This document shows positions 56,709-64,000 of a DNA stretch of 64,000 bases, piece after piece. Location of the stretch: assembly GCA_029959085.1 (NCBI GenBank), contig JARWIR010000018.1, positions 15,871,001 to 15,935,000 of the forward strand. Direction: 5' to 3'. This DNA comes from Nemophila menziesii. Taxonomy: Eukaryota; Streptophyta; Magnoliopsida; Boraginales; Hydrophyllaceae. Numbering within the stretch: the first letter of the stretch is position 1; every line of letters starts with the position of its first letter. A model generated the notes under the pieces. It worked only from the letters and a program-made list of their open reading frames with translations, ran no database searches and was not told the origin of the DNA. The translations under genes were made by a program, and so were the position numbers.

Positions 56709-57905
56709 CTATTGCCTCGCATCATTGATATCCAAGGTTAGAATTGCTGGACCTTTCGTTAATTGCTCAAGGAGTTCCATGATGTGCACTTGATTAGCGT
56801 TGATTTGTGCCACATCATTGACTAAGGAAGTTTGAGCTGCTTCAAATTTCGTTAAACGCTCCTCCATCTTCTCTTGCCAATTTTGCTCCTTTTCTTCCTT
56901 CGAGACTTGAGTAGAACCCGCTCTTCGAAGGCTTTCCTTGATCCAAGCGTTATCAATATAACTTGTCTTAAACTCGAGTTTCTCTTCTTCACCCAATACT
57001 ACATTCGCATTTCGCACAAGACACGTGATCATAGTTGGAAATTTAACATTATAAACTGATTTAGGAGAGACCGAGAATCGTATCACCTCCTCATAGATCA
57101 ACTGTGCCACATCAACTTCTTCTCCTCTCAAAACACAGTCCAAAAGTAACGCGTTCTTCATAGTCACATCCAAAGTTCGTGTGTTTCCAAAGACATTAGG
57201 AATAAGGAAATTGTGCCAAATTCTAGCATCTGCTTGAAGATATTTGTAAGGCCAAGGTGCCTTCAATTCTCCCTTATGTGATTGCACTTTCTCCTTGTCT
57301 AAAACATGCTCAAAAAGTAATTCCTCATCAAAGATTTTTCGTTTAGCAACTGCTTCTTCAAATTTGCAAAAACCTTTCAGTTTCTTAAACTTGAAGTGGT
57401 TCCTAATCTCCTCAACTGTGAAAGGAACTAGCTTTCCTCTAATCGGAACACAATTACTATCTCGGCTAAAGAGGCCTAAATAGAACTCCAAAACTAATTC
57501 AGGACATAATTCAGAACGGCTTACCATGAACGTAGACCAACCCAATTTCTCACCAAGCTCAAAGAATCTCTTGTATTCTCCATCTCTAATTTCCTCCTTG
57601 AATACTTTCTCATAAGCAAAAGGCAGTTCTTTTAATTGTTTCTCTGCAGAAATCTTCAGAGCTCTTGAAGTATCCACTTTCTCTATAGGTATAAGATCTT
57701 GTTGAGGTTGAGTTTTCTCCTTTGCATAATAATAAAGCTTTTTACCATTACGATCATACGAAGGTTTCCCACTCTTCTTCACATTATCTTTACCCTTTGA
57801 TTCAGAACTAGCACCTTTGTTAATTGATTTCTTCTTGTTTAAATCCAATCCCTTGTTACTTTTCACCTCGCTCTTGTTAGATAAGCTTGTTGTTCTATTA
57901 GTCAT
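56709..57905 (-). CDS. Gypsy extra ORF (putative plant transposon protein domain)
   Basis: 398 codons from the ATG at 57903-57905. It has a Lys/Ser-rich N-terminus (KSINKGASSESKGK), then a globular domain with FFELGEKLGWSTFM, LVLEFYLGLFS and RGKLVPFTVEEIRNHFK, typical of the third ORF found in Athila/Tat-like and related plant elements, then a C-terminal coiled coil (QINANQVHIMELLEQL). The function is not known; it is sometimes placed where an envelope gene would be, but I see no signal peptide or membrane segment. The frame is fully open and lies in sense orientation downstream of the protease. It may be a packaging or RNA-binding factor; that is speculation. Confidence 0.8.
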   Translation of the reverse strand: MTNRTTSLSNKSEVKSNKGLDLNKKKSINKGASSESKGKDNVKKSGKPSYDRNGKKLYYYAKEKTQPQQDLIPIEKVDTSRALKISAEKQLKELPFAYEKVFKEEIRDGEYKRFFELGEKLGWSTFMVSRSELCPELVLEFYLGLFSRDSNCVPIRGKLVPFTVEEIRNHFKFKKLKGFCKFEEAVAKRKIFDEELLFEHVLDKEKVQSHKGELKAPWPYKYLQADARIWHNFLIPNVFGNTRTLDVTMKNALLLDCVLRGEEVDVAQLIYEEVIRFSVSPKSVYNVKFPTMITCLVRNANVVLGEEEKLEFKTSYIDNAWIKESLRRAGSTQVSKEEKEQNWQEKMEERLTKFEAAQTSLVNDVAQINANQVHIMELLEQLTKGPAILTLDINDARQ

Positions 57906-58317
57906 CTTCAATTAACCCCCAACTCAAAGCTTTAGCAACCCTTGAAATAAACTCTTGAATTAATGGATGAACAAGCTTGATTTGGCCTAGGATGGGTGAA
58001 TTGGTGATGAATATCTATGTGGGTGAGGATGATTTGTAATGGGTAGGCTTGGATTTTAGAAATTGTGTGATGAATTTGTGAAATTTGGCTCTTTGATTCT
58101 TCAATTTGAATGAATTTGGTGATGATTGGTAGCTTGATTCTCTCTTGTAATGATGTGGAGAGAAGATTTGATGTGTTTTTCTTGATGATTGGGTAGTGCT
58201 TTGGTGATTGGTGAAGGTTTTGATGAGCTTCAATGGAGTTAGAAGAGTTGTGGAGAAGAAAGAGAGGGTTAAGGTTTAATAAATTCGGAACTAAAAGCTT
58301 AATACCTCCTTTATAAC

Positions 58318-58745
58318 CAAATCCCGTAACTTTCTCTCTCCTCTGGCGGCGCTGCGGACTACCCCTGCGGACCATGGGGTGCACCGCAGGGTAGTCCGCG
58401 ACATCTGATGCTCGAAAATTTTTGCTCACTGGTCTAGACCCGTGGTAGGACCCCGTGGCACGGGTTTTTGGCTCGCGGACTAGGGTCCGGTGTACCGGAG
58501 GGTACCCCGTGGCTTCTGTTGTGGACTCCGTCAAAATACCCGTGGTACCTACCCCGTGGCACGCGTTTTTGAGGCGCGGAGCATGGCGCGGTGTACCGGA
58601 GGGTAGTCCGCGGAAATTTTTCTGGTTTCTGGATCAGACCCGCGGTAGCACCCCGTGGTACGGGTTTTTGACCTCGCGGACCATCCCTGCGGACCATGGG
58701 GTATTCCGTGGGGTAGTCCGCGGGGTGCATTCTTGCGCTCCAAAA
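58318..58745. repeat. GC-rich tandem block in the gypsy internal region
   Basis: Three imperfect copies of a 100-130-bp unit: gtccgcg … agacccgtggtag…accccgtggcacgggtttttg…gcgga. Within them ggtgcaccgcag, ggtgtaccggag (twice) and gtagtccgcgg recur, the same GGTGTACC core as in the copia LTR. It sits between protease and extra ORF. Apparent long frames on both strands (57932-58534, 58434-58838, 58455-58802) come from its base composition. 57906-58317 is ordinary AT-rich leader of the extra ORF. Confidence 0.85.
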
Positions 58746-58953
58746 ATTTTCCTCGCGTTCCCTAACTCGATTTCTCCGATTCCTACACACCAAAAACACT
58801 AATACCTTCCTCAAATATGCATTATCAACTAAAGACAATTAAAATAAACTAAAAACTAAAAACGAAAAGACATGAAAACATAAAAAAACTACGGGTTGTC
58901 TCCCGTACAGCACTTTTGTTTAACGTCTTTCAAAGTTAGACGTGTTACCTCTG

Positions 58954-60045
58954 TCAAGATTTGCGAATATAGCCTCCCCAACAACGAGTAAGGCTATGAA
59001 CGTCAACTAATCTGCGCTTGGCCCCAGTTTTGGGGCGAATTTCTATCACCTTGGCTGAAACAACCTTAGTGACAATGAATTGTCCCATCCACGAGTCTTT
59101 GAAACTTCGTGGCCTATTCTCGCGTTTGTGAGCTTTCCATAGGACTTCATGGCCAACCCCAAACTCAATGTTTGGCTCAGTATCCACAGGATTTAAGTGG
59201 ATCTCCTCAGGAGGGACTTTGTGATGTGAAAGGCTATGGATGATAGGCACGGTGGGATCCAACTTCCTCGGTTTCTTACCCAAGACATAGAAGGTCTCGG
59301 ATATATTCTTAGCATGAAGTGTGATGGTCCCATCTTGGAAGTTGATCACACTTTGACTTGTGGACATGAAAGGCCGTCCAAGTATGATTGGAACCTGCTT
59401 ATCTGCATCAAACTCAAGAATAACAAAGTCAGTAGGGATGGCGATATTACCTGCACGGACTAAGACGTCCTCCACTGTTCCCCATGTCCTCTTCACTGAG
59501 TTGTCAGCAAACTGCAACTTCACTGGAGTTTTCTCTGATTTCTGAAGTCCAAGTCTCTCGAACACGGACTTACGCATAAGATTCACACCAGAACCCACAT
59601 CGTACATCTCTTTCACTTTGAGCCTACCATGTAATTGAATAGGGAGGTTGAAACTTCCCGGATCTTTAAGATTTGTAGGTAGCTCTTTCTCACTTCTTCT
59701 CGAAACCCTCAGGTTCTCTCTTGGGATCTCTACACTCGCCTCTTTCTCAGGAATAACTTGCATAAACACTTGTTGCGGTGTAAGTCCTCTCTTCGCAATC
59801 TCAAGCATTTGGGCGTTGATATTTTCAGGTTGGTACGCCTCTACAAATGTCTTGAGAACAGTGTCATTTTTAGTATTTGTATCAGGAATAGTTGATGACA
59901 CTGGTTGAACACTAGGTGGCGATTCCACCTTCTCTTCTTCTTTCTCTTCTAGCACAGCAGGTGCCACTTCATCTTTCGATTCCTCCTTTGAGGCTTCTTC
60001 CTCTTTCTCTTTAGCCAACTCAGCTGCATATTCCACTACCGATCA
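58954..60045 (-). CDS. Gypsy protease fused to an integrase-C-terminus-like tail
   Basis: Same frame as gag and separated from it by one TGA (60043-60045). It has an acidic Glu/Lys-rich linker, then PENINAQMLEIAKRGLTPQQ, then the retropepsin region: the catalytic loop reads MYDVGSGVNLM, where relatives have DLGAS, followed by ERLGL, VPIILGRPFM and VINFQDGTITL. Then, without any reverse transcriptase, comes FGVGHEVLWKAH … SWMGQFIVTKVV … VDVHSLTRCWGG, which resembles the GPY/F-type end of a gypsy integrase. So about 1.5-2 kb of pol is missing relative to an autonomous element. Whether VGSG retains proteolytic activity is doubtful, though Asp is kept. Confidence 0.78.
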
Positions 60046-61749
60046 AATCTCCTCTTGCACCTTCCTTAGTAGCTCTATGAACTCATCTTTCTCTTGATCG
60101 TCCTCCAGACAAACTTCTAGACAGTCAAATTCCTCGGGGTTAGACTCGGTTGGTTCTTCTTCATGGCTGGGAACTTCCACGGCACTAATGGCAGCATGTG
60201 GTGCTTCCTCTTTCTTTTCCGTAATCTCAAGACATATAGCCTTGCAAGCTTCGAACTCATCCTTATCTTCACCTCCTTCGATTGCCTTTACTTCCTTTTG
60301 TTCTACAACACTTGTTAACACTTTGTTTAACTGTGTCACTTGAGTAGTTAGCATCTGAAGTATGGCATCATGTCCTCTGACCTTTTCTTCTTGAGCGTTT
60401 ATAGTCGTGTTCAAACGGTCTAGAGCTTGTACTATCTGTGTATTGTCCATAGACCCTTCTTGCGGATATTGTGGTAAAGCTTTTTGTTCTAACGAATCGG
60501 TATAGGCGTCTTGAGCAGGTTGTTGTGGAGGAGCAGGTCTATTCTGATATTGGTTTTGGTACTGACCTCTCTGTTGGTAAGAGTTGTTCTGGGGTCGCGA
60601 TTGATATTGACCAGGATTAGCGGCCCCTTGTGGATTTGAATACTGCATACCCGGATGGTTGCGGTTGCCCAATCGGTTGGATATAAAGTAAACAGATTGC
60701 GGATTTGATTCGCACTCTTCCCATGAATGATCGTTAACTCCACATTGTTGACAACCTTGTGCTTCGTGTACTACCTTTGTAGCGGCTAAATTCTTCTCCA
60801 TCGCGATTCTAAGCTCCTTGATTTGATTTTCTAAAGAGGATATTTGAGCTGAGTTCGCAGTTTCTGCATCTAAACGAAGCGTTCCTCGGGTTTTTGCTGC
60901 AGAAGCTCGCGTTGAAGGCCAACTTCTTTCCTGTTCCATAATATTTTCTAACACCTCGGAAGCTTCATTGTGATTCATGGACACAAAATTACCCTTTCCA
61001 ATGTTATCCGCCTTTTCTCTACCTTTATCATTAAGACCTTCATAGAACATAGCAAGTTGTAGAGCAGGTGTATAACCATGGAGTGGACATCTAATTAATT
61101 TTTGTTGAAACCTTGTCCATGCTTCTCCCACTGTTTCTCCATCTTCTTGGCAAAATCTTGCAAGCTCGGCTTGATCTTTAAGTCTCATGCTCTTCGGATA
61201 AAATCGGTTAAAGAATGCGGCTTGAAGTTCTCTCCAAGAGTGAATGGTTTTATGTGGTTGTCTTTCTAGCCAATCGCTAGCTCTTCCGGTCAAGAAAAAC
61301 GAAAACATATGACAATACAGTTGCTCGCGTGTAATGCCAGGAGTAATGTAGGCATCACAAATCTGCATAAACTTCTGAATCGCTTTTACCGGATCTTGAA
61401 TTGCTGTACCAGTATAGAGTCCGAAACTTTGGAATTGACTGAGCATACCCGGATCGGGTCTAAATTTGATATTCGGAATCTCAGGAGGGCGGTAACCGAT
61501 GGGTTGAACATGGAATGGTACGTTAAGGCCAGGTAGATCTTGTTCAACTCGGTTCTGTTGATTGTTAAGGTTATTCCCATTACCTCCTCCTGCTGGTAGT
61601 TGTACTCCTTCTTGTCCACCAAGTGGTAGCTCTTGTTGTTGTCCACCTTGGTTATTCTGCACTCCACCGAGTGGTGGTCCAAGTGGTGGTCCAAGTGGTG
61701 GATCTTGATGTAAACCTCCTCCAACTGGTAGATCTCGTTGGGATGCCAT
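60043..61749 (-). CDS. Gypsy gag polyprotein
   Basis: I take the ATG at 61747-61749 as start (MASQRDLPVGG), giving 568 codons; the frame is open back to 61861 but has no upstream ATG. It has a Gly/Gln-rich N-terminus with PPLGPPLGG repeats, the retrotransposon gag domain (SDWLERQPHKTIHSWRELQA, FFNRFYPKSM, LAMFYEGLND), a zinc knuckle CQQCGVNDHSWEEC, an Asn/Gln-rich stretch and a coiled-coil C-terminus (LTTQVTQLNKVL). It forms the capsid that packages element RNA. It ends at a TGA probably derived from CGA, after which the protease frame continues. Confidence 0.9.
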   Translation of the reverse strand: MASQRDLPVGGGLHQDPPLGPPLGPPLGGVQNNQGGQQQELPLGGQEGVQLPAGGGNGNNLNNQQNRVEQDLPGLNVPFHVQPIGYRPPEIPNIKFRPDPGMLSQFQSFGLYTGTAIQDPVKAIQKFMQICDAYITPGITREQLYCHMFSFFLTGRASDWLERQPHKTIHSWRELQAAFFNRFYPKSMRLKDQAELARFCQEDGETVGEAWTRFQQKLIRCPLHGYTPALQLAMFYEGLNDKGREKADNIGKGNFVSMNHNEASEVLENIMEQERSWPSTRASAAKTRGTLRLDAETANSAQISSLENQIKELRIAMEKNLAATKVVHEAQGCQQCGVNDHSWEECESNPQSVYFISNRLGNRNHPGMQYSNPQGAANPGQYQSRPQNNSYQQRGQYQNQYQNRPAPPQQPAQDAYTDSLEQKALPQYPQEGSMDNTQIVQALDRLNTTINAQEEKVRGHDAILQMLTTQVTQLNKVLTSVVEQKEVKAIEGGEDKDEFEACKAICLEITEKKEEAPHAAISAVEVPSHEEEPTESNPEEFDCLEVCLEDDQEKDEFIELLRKVQEEI

Positions 61750-61983
61750 AACTCTTCTCAAGGCTCTTTCCTCACGAACTCGTTTGTTGTAAGGTCTGAA
61801 GCTCCTCTCAGGCTCCGATAAGGGAGGCCAAGAATTAAACACTATGAAACCTGAAAAAGACTAAAGCAAACCCAAGCGTAAATCTGGAAAAATAAAGACT
61901 AAAACTAAACTAAAAACTGAAAAGTAAAACTGATTAAAAACTAAAACTCGAAATAGATAACCCACACGCTAACGAGACACAAG

Positions 61984-62001
61984 TCCCCGGCAGCGGCGCC
62001 A
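61984..62001 (-). other. Primer-binding site, tRNA-Asp (gypsy)
   Basis: Minus strand TGGCGCCGCTGCCGGGGA, six bases from the 5' LTR end. It is complementary to the 3' end of plant tRNA-Asp except for one position as I recall that tRNA; tRNA-Asp priming is typical of Athila-type elements. Confidence 0.88.
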
Positions 62002-62007
62002 AAAACT

Positions 62008-63535
62008 TGGTGTCGCCTAGGGTGTGATAAAAATAAGATCAAATTAAGTATGGAAAACTATGCACTCTCACCCTAGACAGGCACAGTACTGCAAGTATTA
62101 CAGGACGTATGCAAGTTTTAATGATAAGTAGAGTTCGTTCTCAGGGACTTAAGTGTGTTAATCGCGTAGGAACAGATAACGAGTAAAAGTAAATAATTAG
62201 AAGACAGAAAATAAAGCAATAGAATTTCGAAAATATGAATTAAAACTAAGGAAAATAAAGACAATAAAGTAAAAGATTAAGAATATGAGATGAGAAGTAT
62301 AGCTCAGGTTTTGCTAGTATGCACTAATCCTTCTAATTCTATCTATAAATCTAGTTCATAAGGGAGAATATTAGCTCTTGGTAATATTTAGTCAGGATTC
62401 TAAATTCCACTACCTTAGACCTTGAGAGCGACTAAGGGGGCTACGGCACAACCAAGAAGTGATTTCAAATAGGGTTATCAAACGCCACTAAGGCCCTAAG
62501 CAAATACTGCAATCTTGGTGATACGGTGGTTAAAACAAACCTTAATGACTATCTAGTTAGAAGTATGTTTTGTCAGAACTGCTATCGACACTAGACATTA
62601 TGTGGTGGTTCAATAGTTAAACACCCTGTCAAGGAGACCATCTAACTACTCTTAAAACAATCCTAAAGTGATCAATTCTAGGAAAGACATTAAATCAAAA
62701 CACATAAGTAAATATAAAGTAAGTAGCTAATATCAGATTAAAACATATAATTCCCAAAGAAAATTAGATAGAAGAATTAGAATTCATAGATTATACATAT
62801 GCAAAACCCAAGCTATGGGAGGTTTAGTTCATACCTGAAGGAAAATGACTAAAAAAAATTACAAAAGACATCATCTTGCTCTCTACAATAAACTGGAAGA
62901 ATAAAACCTTAAGAACTAATTACTATGAGGCAAGGATGATTTACAAGTGATATAAGGGTGTATTTATAGGTGTTTAGAAGACCTAATTCGTTTTCTTGAG
63001 GAATAGTTAAGGTAATGGACTTCTAGCCCAACTCAAATTCGTATGGAAATAAAGATAAACACTGCTGCGTTGTTTTGAGTGTATCTTCTTCGTTATTGGT
63101 CCGATTTTGCTCCACAAGATACCAAAAGAATCGCAACAGAATTATCTAGGCCCTTAACAAGGAAATCTCCAAATTCGGCCTATTTCTTAGGTAAAAACAC
63201 CAATCTTTAGACGAGTGTGCAGAATCCCAGATTTAGGCAGCTTTTCCTTTTCCATCTTTTTAGCTTTTATTTCTTTTTCTCCAATTACCATGTAAATCTC
63301 TTTCCATAAGTTGTTGTCTTTGACTTGAACTCTAATTAATCTCCATAATTATCTTTAAAGCTATACACTAAATAAACAATTAAACCCAATATGCTCAAAA
63401 AATATTATTTCTACAAATCAAGACACAAAATAGGAAAGTGCACTAAAACTCAAGAAAATCGACATTATTGACTTCTAAAACACTAAAAATGATGTCTCAT
63501 CTTGACATAAATCTATCACAAATGAGGAGACATCA
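62008..63535 (-). repeat. 5' LTR of the gypsy element
   Basis: 1528 bp, identical in length to the 3' LTR and about 98.8% identical by my count. It starts the minus-strand transcript of the element. Confidence 0.95.
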
Positions 63536-63540
63536 TACGT
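63536..63540. repeat. Target-site duplication TACGT (right)
   Basis: Pairs with 45973-45977. Confidence 0.93.
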
Positions 63541-64000
63541 GTATATCAATTCATTTGCAATAAATCAAATATTAACAATATGATATGCAAATTAGCATGA
63601 CTTCAAAGTAAAATTAGATTACGATACAAGAAGCAAGAATAAGTATATGGAAATAAGCAAAAGAAGCACAAATACTTTTATTTCATCCGTTGTAAAAGAA
63701 CTAGTCACTGATTTGTAGAAAGGGTCAGTGTATGATAGAAGTTCTTCAACAAAGTCTCTCTTATCCAAATCCTACTCAAATAAGAGTATAATATACAAGA
63801 CAATGCAGAGGATTGAATCTGTAACCAACACAATGATAATATTTACATTATGAGGAGAAAGTGAATAACCTTCAAAGGCACCGTCGATATACTTAATTCA
63901 ATCAAGACTCTCTCTTTTAACCTAATTTTTATGCTTTAGAGATGGTAAATGGATCAAAGCATAGTACTTGAGTTAATTATACCCTCGTTCTCGGCATCAT
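63541..64000. other. Right flank of the gypsy insertion; no gene recognised
   Basis: AT-rich. It should be continuous with the DNA ending at 45977. No reading frame or repeat recognised. Confidence 0.5.

Larger units (their letters stand above)
45978..63535 (-). mobile_element. Ty3/gypsy (Athila/Tat-like) element lacking RT and integrase core, with a nested copia
   Basis: Minus-strand element bounded by 1528-bp LTRs and the target duplication TACGT (45973-45977 and 63536-63540). Element length without the nested copia is about 9.9 kb. In transcription order: 5' LTR (62008-63535), tRNA-Asp primer site, gag, protease plus an integrase-C-terminus-like tail, a GC-rich tandem block, an extra ORF, a long 3' noncoding part (interrupted by the copia at 48005-55623), polypurine tract and 3' LTR (45978-47505). 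No reverse transcriptase, RNase H or integrase core is present anywhere, so mobility must rely on enzymes from related elements. I counted about 19 LTR-LTR differences (about 1.2%). Confidence 0.92.

Noticed and set aside
57932..58838. Long open frames on both strands (57932-58534, 58434-58838, 58455-58802)
   Set aside because: They overlap in sense and antisense across the GC-rich tandem block; Arg/Pro/Gly-rich translations without any recognisable domain are expected from base composition.
1..64000. tRNA, rRNA, CRISPR or bacterial-type operons
   Set aside because: No cloverleaf, rRNA or spacer-repeat pattern noticed; only tRNA-complementary primer sites of retroelements were found.

Overview
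The window looks like intergenic or pericentromeric DNA from a eudicot plant. It is AT-rich and dense with plant-type LINEs, Ty1/copia and Ty3/gypsy elements, hAT-type MITEs and gene-capturing DNA transposons, with fragments of plant gene families (CC-NBS-LRR, FAR1, ZRF1/DnaJ-SANT, glycine-rich RRM, ABC1 kinase). The species cannot be named from the sequence. Only one ordinary host gene looks intact: a small conserved plant protein at 33757-34110 on the minus strand. I recognised no tRNA, rRNA or CRISPR.

Layout, left to right. 1-4311: minus-strand LINE with an open ORF1 and an ORF2 broken by only two in-frame stops; its 3' end lies outside the window. 4618-6950: 5'-truncated plus-strand LINE ending in RNase H. 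7055-8122: two small hAT-like elements. 8532-12124: probable Mutator-like gene-capture element holding pieces of a ZRF1-like DnaJ/SANT gene and an RRM gene plus a 30-bp minisatellite. 13444-14059 and 15979-16305: two hAT MITEs, each with a perfect 8-bp target duplication. 16760-17760: remnant resembling an endogenous caulimovirid coat-protein region. 17836-18935: two LTR fragments in inverted orientation, related to the gypsy element further right.

19448-32631 is one CC-NBS-LRR gene taken apart by insertions. The CC and first part of the NB-ARC domain are at 19448-20478, with a 113-bp MITE inside the CC exon. A copia element follows (20479-25916), whose right LTR was itself hit by a LINE (24387-25494). 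Then comes a second LINE (about 26045-31554), whose truncated RNase H joins in frame to the LRR half of the resistance gene.

34442-35410 is a foldback element with long inverted arms carrying a fragment (with intron) of an ABC1/COQ8-type kinase gene. 38122-39553 is a near-perfect 1.43-kb palindrome with a 14-nt loop. 41748-44211 holds a 649-bp direct duplication around a degenerate repeat block. About 45090-45490 looks like CACTA subterminal repeat.

45978-63535 is a young minus-strand gypsy (Athila/Tat-like) element. It has 1528-bp LTRs, a TACGT target duplication, a tRNA-Asp primer site, gag, protease and an extra ORF, but no reverse transcriptase, RNase H or integrase core, so it should depend on other elements. 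A complete but mutated copia element (48005-55623, 1161-bp LTRs, tRNA-Met primer site) sits inside it. I counted about 19 differences between the gypsy LTRs (about 1.2%) and 11 between the copia LTRs (about 0.95%), which fits the nesting order. Both carry GC-rich blocks built on GGTGTACC-type palindromes.
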